Positions 32,671-42,461 of a stretch of 64,000 bases of DNA are shown piece after piece. The notes beneath the pieces were generated by a model. It saw nothing but the letters and a program-made list of their open reading frames with translations. It was not told the DNA's origin and did no database searches. The number at the start of each line of letters is the position of its first letter. The stretch's first letter is position 1. The translations under genes were made by a program, and so were the position numbers. Origin of the DNA: JAJPKK01 sp963747835 (lineage in GTDB: Bacteria > Pseudomonadota > Alphaproteobacteria > Rhizobiales > Xanthobacteraceae); NCBI GenBank assembly GCA_963747835.1, contig CAVVGO010000006.1, positions 1,612,001 to 1,676,000 on the forward strand, in the 5' to 3' direction.

Positions 32671-33753
32671 ATGACGGATATTGCAGCCCTCGAAACCGAG
32701 CTCATACACACCGTCGACGCCGCCGGCGATGAGGCGGCGATCGAGGCCGCGCGCGTCGCCGCGCTCGGCAAGAAAGGCTCGATCTCGGCGTTGCTCGCCA
32801 CGCTCGGCAAGATGTCGCCCGAGGAGCGCAAGGCGCAAGGGCCGCTGATCAACGGCCTCAAGGACCGGGTCACGCAAGCGATTGCGGCGCGCCGCGAGGT
32901 GCTCAAGCGTGCCGCGCTCGAGCGGCGCCTCAACACCGAGGCAATCGACGTCACCTTGCCGACCCCGGACAATCCGGCGGATATCGGCCGGGTCCATCCG
33001 ATCAGCCAGGTGGTCGATGAACTCACCGCGATTTTCGCCGACATGGGTTTTGCGATTGCCGAAGGTCCGGACATCGAGACTGACGACTACAACTTCACCA
33101 AGCTCAATTTCCCCGACGGCCATCCGGCGCGGGAGATGCACGACACCTTCTTTTTCAATCCGAAACCGGACGGTTCGCGGCTGCTGCTGCGGACCCACAC
33201 GTCTCCGGTCCAGGTGCGCACCATGCTGGCGCAGAAGCCGCCGATCCGGGTGATCTGCCCGGGCCGCACCTATCGATGCGACAGCGACCAGACCCATACG
33301 CCGATGTTCCACCAGGTCGAGGGACTCGTCGTCGACAAGGGCTCCCATCTCGGCCACCTGAAATGGATACTGGCCGAGTTCTGCAAGGCGTTCTTCGAGG
33401 TCGACCACGTTAAGATGCGGTTCCGGCCGTCGTTCTTCCCGTTCACCGAGCCGTCGCTCGAGGTCGACATCCAGTGCCGCCGCGACAAAGGCGAAATCCG
33501 GTTCGGCGAGGGTGACGACTGGCTGGAGATTCTCGGCTGCGGCATGGTGCATCCCAATGTGCTGCGCAACTGCGGAATCGATCCCGACCAATACCAGGGC
33601 TTTGCGTGGGGCATGGGGATCGACCGCATCGCCATGCTCAAATACGGCATGCACGACCTGCGCGCCTTCTTCGAGGCCGACGTGCGCTGGCTCACGCATT
33701 ACGGCTTCCGCCCCCTCGACTTCCCGACGCTTGCGGGAGGGCTGAGCCCATGA
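32671..33753 (+). CDS. pheS: phenylalanine--tRNA ligase alpha subunit
   Basis: 360 residues: N-terminal coiled coil (1-90) that binds tRNA, then the class II catalytic core. Motif 2 lies in PGRTYRCDSDQTHTPMFHQV, and motif 3 in FAWGMGIDRIAML. Start at 32671 (MTDIAALETEL) is preferred to the ATG at 32638 because of its GAGGA site and fit to the family. The stop overlaps the pheT start (ATGA at 33750-33753), so the two subunits of the heterotetramer are made together. Confidence 0.96.
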   Translation: MTDIAALETELIHTVDAAGDEAAIEAARVAALGKKGSISALLATLGKMSPEERKAQGPLINGLKDRVTQAIAARREVLKRAALERRLNTEAIDVTLPTPDNPADIGRVHPISQVVDELTAIFADMGFAIAEGPDIETDDYNFTKLNFPDGHPAREMHDTFFFNPKPDGSRLLLRTHTSPVQVRTMLAQKPPIRVICPGRTYRCDSDQTHTPMFHQVEGLVVDKGSHLGHLKWILAEFCKAFFEVDHVKMRFRPSFFPFTEPSLEVDIQCRRDKGEIRFGEGDDWLEILGCGMVHPNVLRNCGIDPDQYQGFAWGMGIDRIAMLKYGMHDLRAFFEADVRWLTHYGFRPLDFPTLAGGLSP

Positions 33754-36167
33754 AATTCACCTTGTCCTGGCTCAAGGACCACATCGACACCGATGAGCCG
33801 CTCGATGCCATCGTCGACAAGCTGACCATGATCGGCCTCGAGGTTGAGAACGTCGAGAACAAGGCGAAGGCGCTCGCGCCCTTTACGATCGCGCGGGTGA
33901 TCTCGGCCGGGCAGCATCCCAACGCCGACCGGCTGCGCGTGTGCATGGTGGACACCGGAACGGGCGATCCGGTGCAGGTCGTTTGCGGCGCCCCGAACGC
34001 GCGCGCCGGTATGACGGGCGTCTTCTCGCCGCCCGGCACCTTCATCCCGGGCAAGAACATCACGCTGGGCGTCGGCACTATCCGGGGCGTCGAGAGCCGC
34101 GGCATGTTGGTGTCGGCATTCGAGATGCAATTGTCGGACGATCACGAAGGCATCATCGAGCTGCCGGCCGACGCTCCGATTGGCGTGCCGTACACTCAGT
34201 GGGCGCATCTCGATGATCCGGTCATCGAGATCAACCTCACGCCGAACCGGCCGGACTGCACCGGCATCCACGGCATCGCTCGCGATCTTGCCGCTGCCGA
34301 CATGGGCAAGTTCAAGGACGCTTCCGTCATGCCCGTGCCGGGCGTATTCCCGTGCCCAGTTGGCGTGACACTCGATTTCGGCGCGACGCCATCGCTGTGT
34401 CCCGGATTTGCGCTCCGCCTGGTGCGCGGCGTCAAGAACAGGCCGAGCCCCGAATGGCTGCAACGGCGGCTCGGCGCGATCGGGCTGCGTCCCATCAACG
34501 CGCTGGTCGACATCACCAACTACATCACGTTCGATCGCGGCCGGCCGCTGCACGTCTTCGACGCCGCCAAGGTCAAGGGCAATCTCGTGGTGCGGCGCGC
34601 CCGGCCGGGCGAGACGCTGCTCGCGCTCGACGCCAAGACATATACGCTCGACGACAGCATGTGCGTCATCGCCGACGACAATGGGGTCGAGTCGCTCGCC
34701 GGTATCATGGGGGGCGAGGCGAGCGGCTGCTCGGCCGCGACCACCGATGTGCTGATCGAGTCGGCTCTGTGGGACCCGATCAACATCGCTCAGACCGGCC
34801 GCAAGCTGAACGTCAATTCGGACGCGCGCTACCGCTTCGAGCGCGGGGTCGATCCCGCTTTCATGGGGCCGGGCCTTGAACTGGCAACCCGCATGGTGCT
34901 CGACCTGTGCGGCGGCACGCCGTCGGAGATCACCACGACGGGCGATCTGGAGATCGTCGACCGCATCATCGAATTCCCCGTGGACGAGGTCGCTCGCCTC
35001 GCTGGTGTCAGCGTGCCGTTCACGGAACTCAAGCTCGTTCTCACCCGCCTGGGGTTTCACACGGCGGGCACCGGCGTGGTCATCAAGGTGGCGATACCAA
35101 GTTGGCGGCCCGACGTGCACGGCAAGGCCGATATCGTCGAGGAGATCGTGCGCATCATCGGGGTCGATCGGGTGCCGATGACTCCGTTCGAGCGCCGCGA
35201 CATCGGGCGCCGTCCGGTCCTCACCGCGCTTCAGAACCGCACCCGCAAGGCAAAGCGTGCGCTGGGCGCGCGCGGCCTCGTCGAAGCCGTCACCTGGTCG
35301 TTCGTGTCGAAGCCGCAGGCGGAGCTGTTCGGCGGCGGCAAGCCCGAACTGGCACTCGCCAATCCGATCGCGGCGGATCTCTCCGACATGCGGCCGAGCC
35401 TGGTGCCCGGCCTGATCGCGGCCGCCCAGAAGAATGCCGATCGCGGCTATCCCGATATCGCTTTGTTCGAAGTCGGGCAGATTTTTCGCGGCGACCGGCC
35501 GCAGGATCAGGTCACCGCGGCAACCGGCGTGCGGCGCGCGCTCGCCAAGGCCACCGGCTTGGGCCGCCACTGGGCGACCGGCAGCAAGGGTGTTGATGCT
35601 TGCGACGTCAAGGCCGATGCGCTTGCGGTGCTGGCCGCCGCCGGCGCCCCGACCCAGGCCCTGCAGGTCGTTCCGGGCGGACCGTCATGGCTGCATCCTG
35701 GGCGGAGCGGCACCATCCAGATCGGCCCACAGAACGTGCTCGGACATTTCGGCGAGCTGCATCCGCTGACCCTGGAGGCGCTCGGCGCCGAGGGACCGCT
35801 GGCGGCATTCGAATTGGAGCTCGACCGGATTCCAGAACCGAAGGCGAAGCCCACCAAAGCCAAGCCGCCGCTGGAACTGTCACCGTTTCAGCCGGTGCAA
35901 CGCGATTTCGCGTTCATCGTCGATCGCGCCGTGAAGGCGGCCGACATCGTCCGCGCCGCCCAAGGGGTCGATCGCAAATTAGTGACCGGCATCACGGTGT
36001 TCGACGTCTATGAGGGGCCGGGCATCGATCCGGGAAAAAAGTCGATCGCCATCGCGGTGACACTGCAGCCGCGCGACAAGACCATGACGGACCAGGAGAT
36101 CGACGGGGTCGCCGCCAAGATCGTTGCCGAGGTTGGCAAGCGCACCGGCGGAGCGTTGCGGGGGTAG
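33750..36167 (+). CDS. pheT: phenylalanine--tRNA ligase beta subunit
   Basis: 805 residues, full length. Domains in order: N-terminal tRNA-binding OB fold (about 40-150, with QHPNADRLRVCMVDTG), B3/B4 editing domain (about 210-390, LVDITNYITFDRGRPLHVFD), B5 (about 400-475), the catalytic-like core (RRDIGRRPVLTALQNRTRKA onward) and the C-terminal FDX-ACB anticodon-binding domain (FQPVQRDFAFIVDRAVKAAD). It pairs with PheS. It is convergent with the amine oxidase gene, with only 10 bp between stops. Confidence 0.96.
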   Translation: MKFTLSWLKDHIDTDEPLDAIVDKLTMIGLEVENVENKAKALAPFTIARVISAGQHPNADRLRVCMVDTGTGDPVQVVCGAPNARAGMTGVFSPPGTFIPGKNITLGVGTIRGVESRGMLVSAFEMQLSDDHEGIIELPADAPIGVPYTQWAHLDDPVIEINLTPNRPDCTGIHGIARDLAAADMGKFKDASVMPVPGVFPCPVGVTLDFGATPSLCPGFALRLVRGVKNRPSPEWLQRRLGAIGLRPINALVDITNYITFDRGRPLHVFDAAKVKGNLVVRRARPGETLLALDAKTYTLDDSMCVIADDNGVESLAGIMGGEASGCSAATTDVLIESALWDPINIAQTGRKLNVNSDARYRFERGVDPAFMGPGLELATRMVLDLCGGTPSEITTTGDLEIVDRIIEFPVDEVARLAGVSVPFTELKLVLTRLGFHTAGTGVVIKVAIPSWRPDVHGKADIVEEIVRIIGVDRVPMTPFERRDIGRRPVLTALQNRTRKAKRALGARGLVEAVTWSFVSKPQAELFGGGKPELALANPIAADLSDMRPSLVPGLIAAAQKNADRGYPDIALFEVGQIFRGDRPQDQVTAATGVRRALAKATGLGRHWATGSKGVDACDVKADALAVLAAAGAPTQALQVVPGGPSWLHPGRSGTIQIGPQNVLGHFGELHPLTLEALGAEGPLAAFELELDRIPEPKAKPTKAKPPLELSPFQPVQRDFAFIVDRAVKAADIVRAAQGVDRKLVTGITVFDVYEGPGIDPGKKSIAIAVTLQPRDKTMTDQEIDGVAAKIVAEVGKRTGGALRG

Positions 36168-36177
36168 AGGGCGCCGC

Positions 36178-37566
36178 TCACCGCCGCCGTCTGGGCTCCG
36201 GAGCGGAGCGCTTCGACTCCTGCGGTTCGGCAACGAAGCCGAGCTTCTTCAATGCCTGGTCCGCGGCCCGCTCGCCCGACGCCCAAGCGCCACCGACGGT
36301 TCCCCACTGGGTCTCGTGAGTCGCTTCACCGGCGAAAAAGATGCGATCTTGCAGCGGCTCCGCGAGTATATTGCGGGCGCCCTGGCCGCCCGGCGATGCC
36401 GCCGAAAAGGCGCCGAGCGTCCAGGGATCGTTGTTCCATTGGGTAGCGTAGCTGCGTTTGACGGCCTTCCTGATCTCGGCACCGTAGAGGCCCGCGAGCC
36501 AGTCGAGCGCGAACCCGATCATGGCTTTATCGCCCGAAGCCGCGAGATCGCGCCCGAATTTGCCGGCGACGTCCACCATGCAGAGCGTCGTGCCGGACAG
36601 GTTGCCCAGAATGGCGGCAGTGCGGCTAGAATCGGCCTTCTCGAACACCACTTCGTCGTTCTGCAGTGCCAGCGGGTTGCCGGGAAGTTCCAGCGCAACG
36701 TGGTCGTAGCTGCCGAGTTGAAGTTTGCCGATCGCGTCGACTTGGCGGCGGGGCAGCTCCGGAGCGAACTTGAGCTTGTCGCTCATGAGCACGGCGGTGG
36801 AGACCGTCACGATGACGGCCCGGGCCGACAAGCGCCCCCTTGCGGTGTCGATCTCGACGCCGCCGCGGCCGAACCACTCGATGCGCGACACCGGGTTCGA
36901 CAACTGCGTCGGCAGGCCCTGTCCGAGCTTGACGATGAGCGCGCCCAGTCCCTGCCGGCAAAACGTATCGGCATCGCGTTCGACCGCATGGGCAAAGTCC
37001 GCGGCCGACACGTCGCCAAGGTCCTTGGCGCAAGCGAACGGGCCGAGCACGAATTCAACGGTGCGCTGCCAGTCGGCCAAATCCTTCGGCAGCGTCTGGG
37101 CGGCGGAGACGTCGAGCTTGCCGCGGCCGGCCTCGGCGATGGCGCGGCTCGCCCGCACGATCGTGGTGAGATAGTCTTCCATTTCGCTTTCGCGTGCATA
37201 GCGCCGTCCCAGCCGCACCCGCTGCCCGGGCGGCGCGGGATAAATGTCGAAGCCGGATTTGGTGGCGAGCGGTGTGACCGGATTGAGATCCGGCAGATGA
37301 ATCGCGTGGGCGCCGACGTCGAAGGGAACCCCGAAGATGGCGGTATTGGTGAGGCAGCGGCCGCCGAGCCGCTCCGAAGCTTCGATCAGGGCGACGCGCG
37401 CCCTGGTACCGGTAAGCCGCCGCGCCGCCGCGATGCCGGCGGCGCCCGCCCCGATGATGGCGATATCGACGTCGCCGGAATATTGCGCGCTTTGGGCCGG
37501 CGCGGCGGCCACCGCCGCCGAGGCAGCGGACGCGGCTATAAACCTGCGGCGGGTGAGGATGGTCAT
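36178..37566 (-). CDS. FAD-dependent amine oxidase family protein, Tat-exported
   Basis: 462 residues from ATG 37566. A twin-arginine signal (TRRRFIAASAA) is followed by the FAD-binding GAGAAGIAAARRL and the ERLGGRC flavin loop; the C-terminal GRIFFAGEATH-type motif appears as DRIFFAGEATHETQWG. This is the flavin monoamine oxidase family, here in the periplasm. No CoA, quinone or heme motif suggests a specific acceptor. An extra upstream in-frame region to 37890 is rejected because it lies before the Tat signal and on the neighbour's opposite strand. Confidence 0.87.
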   Translation of the reverse strand: MTILTRRRFIAASAASAAVAAAPAQSAQYSGDVDIAIIGAGAAGIAAARRLTGTRARVALIEASERLGGRCLTNTAIFGVPFDVGAHAIHLPDLNPVTPLATKSGFDIYPAPPGQRVRLGRRYARESEMEDYLTTIVRASRAIAEAGRGKLDVSAAQTLPKDLADWQRTVEFVLGPFACAKDLGDVSAADFAHAVERDADTFCRQGLGALIVKLGQGLPTQLSNPVSRIEWFGRGGVEIDTARGRLSARAVIVTVSTAVLMSDKLKFAPELPRRQVDAIGKLQLGSYDHVALELPGNPLALQNDEVVFEKADSSRTAAILGNLSGTTLCMVDVAGKFGRDLAASGDKAMIGFALDWLAGLYGAEIRKAVKRSYATQWNNDPWTLGAFSAASPGGQGARNILAEPLQDRIFFAGEATHETQWGTVGGAWASGERAADQALKKLGFVAEPQESKRSAPEPRRRR

Positions 37567-37737
37567 GGTCAATCGATTGCTAAGATGTCCGCAGCATGCC
37601 CCAACGGTCGACGGTTCGCAATTCGCCGCATTGCGCCCGGGCAAGCAGCATGAACCAAAACGCAATGACTGTTGTGACAAACTCGACAGATCACAAGACG
37701 CGCGGCGGCGACCGTGCGCACCGCCGCCGGAAACGTC

Positions 37738-38673
37738 ATGAACTGGCTTCAAAACCGCATCGGCCAGATGCTGGCCCGGTATCTGGACCGGCCGGCCACG
37801 GGTTACGAACCGTTTACGCCGAGCGAGCCCGGCGCGCTGGCCCGCACGCTCAAGCGCGGTGACGTTCTCCTGGTCGAAGGCAACAACCACATTGCCGGCG
37901 TCATCAAATACTTAACTCAGTCGACTTGGTCGCATGCGGCGCTTTATGTCGGCCCGGTCATGGACAAGATCGCTGACGGCGAGCCGCATGTGCTGATCGA
38001 AGCCAATATCGGAGAAGGCGTGGTGTCGGCGCCGCTGTCCAAATATTTCAAGTTCCATACTCGGGTGTGCCGGCCGGTCGGCCTCACGGCGGAGGACCAG
38101 GACAAGGTCTGCCGCTACGCGATCGATCGCATCGGTCTCGACTATGATCTCAAGAACATTTTCGATCTGCTGCGCTATTTCACGCCGCTGCCGGTGCCGC
38201 AGCGCTGGCGGCGTCGCATGATGGCGCTCGGCTCCGGCGACCCGACCCGCATCATTTGCTCGGCGTTGATCGCCCAGGCGTTCGAATCCGTCCGCTACCC
38301 GATCCTGCCGCGTGTGACCCAGATGACGAGCCGCACGGCGCGGCGCGACATCCTGGAAATCCGCCATTCCTCGCTGTACGCGCCGCGCGATTTCGATATC
38401 TCACCTTATTTCGAGGTGGTGAAGCCGACCATCCTGTTCGGGTTCGATTACAAGCGCATGCATTGGGCCGATCTGCCCTTGCCGCCGGCAGACGGCGACG
38501 AGTTGGTACGGGCCGGTTCGCTCGCCGGCGCCAAGAGTCGGGTCCGTGATCGCGGACGCAAACGCATGCGCAAAGGCCGCAACGATGCCGCGAAGCGCAT
38601 TTCGACAAGCCGGCGGCCGGAACGCGTTCGCGCCCAGGCGCCGCCCGACGGAGCGACCAATCCGGCGCCGTAG
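37738..38673 (+). CDS. YiiX-like NlpC/P60-fold hydrolase with basic tail
   Basis: 311 residues. The permuted NlpC/P60-type fold is recognisable: RGDVLLVEGNNHIAGVIKYL, the catalytic His in STWSHAALYVG, and the catalytic Cys in TRIICSALIAQAFESV. YiiX-family members are cysteine amidases acting on lipids or peptides. No signal peptide is apparent. The last 50 residues are strongly basic (DRGRKRMRKGRNDAAKR) and probably disordered, suggesting binding to nucleic acid or acidic lipids. Start at 37738 (MNWLQNRIG) fits; an ATG 24 bp upstream is possible. Confidence 0.8.
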   Translation: MNWLQNRIGQMLARYLDRPATGYEPFTPSEPGALARTLKRGDVLLVEGNNHIAGVIKYLTQSTWSHAALYVGPVMDKIADGEPHVLIEANIGEGVVSAPLSKYFKFHTRVCRPVGLTAEDQDKVCRYAIDRIGLDYDLKNIFDLLRYFTPLPVPQRWRRRMMALGSGDPTRIICSALIAQAFESVRYPILPRVTQMTSRTARRDILEIRHSSLYAPRDFDISPYFEVVKPTILFGFDYKRMHWADLPLPPADGDELVRAGSLAGAKSRVRDRGRKRMRKGRNDAAKRISTSRRPERVRAQAPPDGATNPAP

Positions 38674-38786
38674 CGCGGCACCTGCCCAGGGCGGCGCGAA
38701 CCGATCCTTGACACTATCCCGACCGCGCCAGTAAATGGCGCCAACTTGCATGATCTCCGCCGCAAATTGCGCCCGGCGGGCCGGCA

Positions 38787-38862
38787 GGGGCCGTAGCTCA
38801 GATGGGAGAGCGCCGCAATCGCACTGCGGAGGTCAGGGGTTCAAATCCCCTCGGCTCCACCA
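38787..38862 (+). tRNA. tRNA-Ala(CGC)
   Basis: 76-nt cloverleaf: acceptor stem GGGGCCG paired near CGGCTCC, D-arm GCTCAGATGGGAGAGC, anticodon stem CCGCA/TGCGG with a loop holding CGC, and T-arm AGGGGTTCAAATCCCCT. CCA is encoded. It reads GCG codons, common in this GC-rich genome. Confidence 0.95.
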
Positions 38863-38972
38863 CAGCTCGATGACTTCGTCATCTTGAAGCCTCTTGAGCC
38901 GTGCTTTGCGGCGGCGCAGTTGCGAACGAGGTAGGGTTGCGGGCGGGCTCTCCCAGCGTCACATCGGAGGCA

Positions 38973-40088
38973 ATGTTGCCCACATCAGCCGAGCGAGGCG
39001 GCCGCAACCCGCCCAGTGGCGCGACCAATCTCTTGGTGCTGCCAGGCGACGGCATCGGGCCGGAAATCGTCGCCGCCACCATCGACGTGCTGCGCGCGGC
39101 CGATCGGTTATTTGGGCTCAATCTTGTCTGCCAATCGGCCCAGATCGGGTTTGCGTCACTCAAGGCCGTCGGGACCACCATTACGGACGCCGTGGTCGGG
39201 CACGCGAAGCGTGCGGACGGCATCATTTTGGGGCCGGTGTCGCACAATGAATATCCGCCGGTTGCCGCCGGCGGCCTCAATCCTTCCGGCGAATTGCGTC
39301 GGCGGCTCGATCTGTTTGCCAATGTCCGGCCGGCGCGCTCTCGCAGCGGGCTCCCGCCGCCATGCGGGCGCCCCATCGACCTCGTGATCGTGCGCGAGAA
39401 CACCGAGGGCTTTTACGCAGACCGCTCCATGCATGCGGGACCGGGCGAATTCATGCCGACGCCTGACACGGCGCTGTCAATTCGCAAGATCACGCGGGAG
39501 GGCTCCGAGCGCATCGTCGAGGCGGCGTTTTCGCTCGCCGCGCGCCGGCGCTGCAAGGTAACGGTGGTGCACAAGGCCAACGTGTTACGGCTGTCGGACG
39601 GTTTTTTTCTCGAATGCGCACGTCGTGTAGCGGCGCGTCACCCGGAGGTCGCCTGCGAGGAGCGGCTCGTCGACGCGATGGCCGCGCTGCTGATCCGCGA
39701 TCCGGGACAATTCGACGTGGTCGTCACTACCAATATGTTCGGGGACATCCTGTCTGACGAGGCCGCCGAGATCGCCGGCAGTCTCGGCATCGCGGCATCG
39801 CTCAATGCCGGACACCGGTTCGCGGTCGCCCAAGCGCAGCACGGCTCGGCGCCCGACCTCGCGGGACGCGGTATCGCCAATCCGGCGTCGCTCATCGAAT
39901 CCGCCGCGATGCTGCTGGCATGGCTCGAAGAGCGCGGCCGCGGCAAGAGTTTTGCCGAGGCCGCCGAACGCATCGTCGCTGCCATCGACGCCACAATCGC
40001 GGCTCCGGCCAACCGTACCCGCGACCTTGGCGGCCGGCTGGGAACGAAGGCCTTCACCGCAAAGGTGATCAAGGCACTGATGGACTGA
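38973..40088 (+). CDS. isocitrate/isopropylmalate dehydrogenase family protein
   Basis: 371 residues from ATG 38973, which follows a GGAGG site; an ATG at 38901 gives an implausible N-terminal extension. Family blocks include VLPGDGIGPEIVAAT, the substrate loop ENTEGFYADRS, KVTVVHKANVLRLSDG and the metal-binding TNMFGDILSDEAAEIAGSLG. HGSAPDLAGRGIANP is the cofactor-binding loop. Sequence alone does not separate isopropylmalate, tartrate/malate or homoisocitrate substrates; no leuCD or citrate gene is nearby. It lies 110 bp after tRNA-Ala. Confidence 0.88.
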   Translation: MLPTSAERGGRNPPSGATNLLVLPGDGIGPEIVAATIDVLRAADRLFGLNLVCQSAQIGFASLKAVGTTITDAVVGHAKRADGIILGPVSHNEYPPVAAGGLNPSGELRRRLDLFANVRPARSRSGLPPPCGRPIDLVIVRENTEGFYADRSMHAGPGEFMPTPDTALSIRKITREGSERIVEAAFSLAARRRCKVTVVHKANVLRLSDGFFLECARRVAARHPEVACEERLVDAMAALLIRDPGQFDVVVTTNMFGDILSDEAAEIAGSLGIAASLNAGHRFAVAQAQHGSAPDLAGRGIANPASLIESAAMLLAWLEERGRGKSFAEAAERIVAAIDATIAAPANRTRDLGGRLGTKAFTAKVIKALMD

Positions 40089-40414
40089 AGGCTCCGGCCG
40101 GCGGTGAGATTTGAGGTTTGTGGCCCGCGGACCGACGGATGGGTCTTCTAGGTGAACTGCACGATCGGCACTTGGGTTCATTTCAAGTTCAAAAATTTCG
40201 GCGGGCGGTTTCACATCCGGTTCTCTATAAATCTCGGCATGAACTTCGCCCGCGGATTGGACATGCCAGGATCAGCCGAGCTCTTTTTGATTTCCACAGC
40301 GCCTTGCTGCATCGCTGACACACAATTGAAATCATTGCACTATGGCTCGTTCCGAGGCTTTTTCGGAGTCGGCAACGCCGGTGCAGCGCAGGCGGGCGGA
40401 AGGATCCGGAAATC
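40089..40414. other. 326-bp non-coding region before the MFS gene
   Basis: No gene recognised. The centre (about 40170-40340) is less GC-rich than its surroundings and probably includes the MFS promoter. No clear operator or terminator was identified. Confidence 0.4.
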
Positions 40415-41635
40415 TTGAGTCCCTCCGAGCGGTTTTCGATCCTGCGCGAGCCAGCGGTCCTATTGCTGTGGGTGTCCCGGGTCGCCAGCATGATTGCGTT
40501 TCAGATGCTGGGCGTTGCGCTCGGCTGGCAGATGTACGCACTCACTTCGAAGCCGTTCGATCTCGGCCTGATCAGCCTGTTCCAGTTCGTGCCGGCCGCC
40601 ATGCTGGCCGTGGTCGCCGGCCAAGTGGCGGACCGTTATGACCGCTCGCTGGTGCTGCGTCTCGCCCAGATGGTCGAGGCGATCTCTGCCCTGATGATGG
40701 TTATCGCGACTGTGACCGGCGTCGTCGCCAAGGAGTGGATTTTCGCCGCTGCCTTTATCCTCGGCTGCGCGCGCCCCTTTGAAGGCACAGCGTTCCAGAC
40801 CGTCCTGCCCGTCATCGTCGCGCCGAAGCATCTCCCCCGTGCGATCGCGGCGCTCGCCTCTGCGCAGCAGACCGCCACCATCGGCGGCCCGGCGCTCGGC
40901 GGCCTCCTGTACCTCATCGGGCCGACCTTCGTATACGCGGTGTGCTGCACCCTTTTCGTGATCGGCAGCCTGTGCATGGTGTTCATCGATACGACGCGCG
41001 CGCTGTCGCGGAGAGAGCCGCTTACGATGAGCACGCTGTTCGCGGGCTTCGGCTATATCAGGCGCAATCCGATCATCTTCGGCGCCATCTCGCTCGACTT
41101 GTTCGCGGTGCTGCTCGGCGGCGCGATGGCGCTGTTGCCGGCCTTCGCGCGCGACGTCTACGGCACCGGACCGTGGGGCATGGGGCTGCTGCGTGCCGCG
41201 CCCGCGATCGGGGCGCTCGCGATCTCGGTTGTGTTAGCGCGCGCCCCTCTGCGCGGCGGCGTCGGACGCATCATGTTCACCTGTGTTGGAGTCTACGGCG
41301 CCATGACGATCATCTTCGCCTTGTCGACTTCGTTTTATTTATCGATGGCGGTGCTGGCGATCCTCGGCGTCGCCGATATGGTTAGTGTGGTCATCCGCCA
41401 GACTTTGATCCAATTGGAGACGCCCGACGATATGCGCGGGAGGGTCAGCGCGGTCAATTCGCTGTTCACCGGCACCGCAAATCAGCTCGGCGATTTCCGC
41501 GCCGGCGCCATGGCGTCGGTGTTCGGAACCGCGTCCGCGGTGCTCATCGGCGGTATCAGCACCTTGGTGGTGCTGCTGATTGGCCTGCGCGCGTTTCCGT
41601 CGCTGCTGCGTGTCGACCGGCTATACAAGGACTGA
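40415..41635 (+). CDS. major facilitator superfamily transporter (MFS_3/EntS-like)
   Basis: 406 residues from a TTG start at 40415; the GGA-rich sequence just upstream is consistent with a ribosome site, and no ATG lies in a better position. About 12 membrane helices. The first-loop motif GQVADRYDRSLVLRLAQ is the MFS motif A, and QQTATIGGPALGGLL with DMRGRVSAVNSLFTGTANQLG matches the EntS/MFS_3 group of exporters. Likely function: efflux of a small metabolite. No biosynthetic cluster is adjacent to define it. Confidence 0.84.
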   Translation: MSPSERFSILREPAVLLLWVSRVASMIAFQMLGVALGWQMYALTSKPFDLGLISLFQFVPAAMLAVVAGQVADRYDRSLVLRLAQMVEAISALMMVIATVTGVVAKEWIFAAAFILGCARPFEGTAFQTVLPVIVAPKHLPRAIAALASAQQTATIGGPALGGLLYLIGPTFVYAVCCTLFVIGSLCMVFIDTTRALSRREPLTMSTLFAGFGYIRRNPIIFGAISLDLFAVLLGGAMALLPAFARDVYGTGPWGMGLLRAAPAIGALAISVVLARAPLRGGVGRIMFTCVGVYGAMTIIFALSTSFYLSMAVLAILGVADMVSVVIRQTLIQLETPDDMRGRVSAVNSLFTGTANQLGDFRAGAMASVFGTASAVLIGGISTLVVLLIGLRAFPSLLRVDRLYKD

Positions 41636-41663
41636 ACGCGAGGCTGCCGCCAGCCGGCATCCC

Positions 41664-42380
41664 TCATGCCGTCAATGCGCGGCCGGCCCGCTCCGGCTCG
41701 CACCAACGATCAAGGAATGCGGCCAGCCATGTGCGGATCGCAAGGTCGTACACCGGACGATCAACGAAATGTTCGCTGCGCGACTTGGCGCCCGGCTGCG
41801 CCATACGATCATGCCCCTGAGTGGTCCAGCGGCACATCATGGCGTGGGTGACTTCGGCGTGAAATTGAATGCCGTATGCAGACGATCCGTAGCGGAACGC
41901 CTGCACCTTGAAGATATCCCCCTCGGCAAGCAACTCGGCGCCGCGCGGTAGTTCAAAGCCTTCCCGGTGCCACTGATAGACCGCTGGCGGCCAAGTTTCG
42001 ACCGTGGCCCGCCCGGCCGGCGTCACCCGGATCGGATAATAGCCGACCTCGACCTTGCCGTCGGGGTGAAGCCCGACCGGGGCGCCGAGGTGCCGCGCCA
42101 ACATCTGGGCGCCGAGGCAGATGCCGAGAAACGGTCTGTTCTCCGCAAGCGGCACCTTGATCCATTCGATTTCGTCGCGGATGTACGGGTCCGGATCGTT
42201 GACGCTCATCGGGCCGCCGAGGATCACGGCGCCTGCATGCACGGCAAGCGTGTCGGGCAGAGTATCGCCGAGTCGCGGCCGCCGGACGTCCAGCGGAATG
42301 CCCAGGGCATGCAAATGCAGGCCGATGCGACCAACGGTCGACTGCTCCTGATGCAACACGATCAGAACGGGCCGGGTCAT
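41664..42380 (-). CDS. class I glutamine amidotransferase-like protein
   Basis: 238 residues from ATG 42380. The triad is visible: C88 in FLGICLGAQMLARHLG, and H174 and E176 in GIQFHAEVTH. Such stand-alone GATase domains are related to GMP synthase's small subunit and gamma-glutamyl-GABA hydrolases. No partner synthase domain is present. The N-terminal LHQEQSTVGRIGLHLHALG resembles the rhizobial type. It is convergent with the MFS gene. Confidence 0.85.
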   Translation of the reverse strand: MTRPVLIVLHQEQSTVGRIGLHLHALGIPLDVRRPRLGDTLPDTLAVHAGAVILGGPMSVNDPDPYIRDEIEWIKVPLAENRPFLGICLGAQMLARHLGAPVGLHPDGKVEVGYYPIRVTPAGRATVETWPPAVYQWHREGFELPRGAELLAEGDIFKVQAFRYGSSAYGIQFHAEVTHAMMCRWTTQGHDRMAQPGAKSRSEHFVDRPVYDLAIRTWLAAFLDRWCEPERAGRALTA

Positions 42381-42461
42381 GCGTTTTTCGCGGTGTCCGA
42401 TGTAACCAGCGGCAAACTTCAAACTGTCATAAAGCGCCGCCAAGCAAATTCTGCGCCGCAC

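Noticed and set aside
33699..35570. A 623-codon open frame antisense to pheT
   Set aside because: Produced by GC-rich codon structure opposite a real gene; no recognisable domain and heavy Arg/Asp/Leu bias.
38787..38862. tRNA-Ala as an attachment site of an integrated element
   Set aside because: No integrase, no direct repeat of the tRNA 3' end, and ordinary chromosomal genes on both sides.
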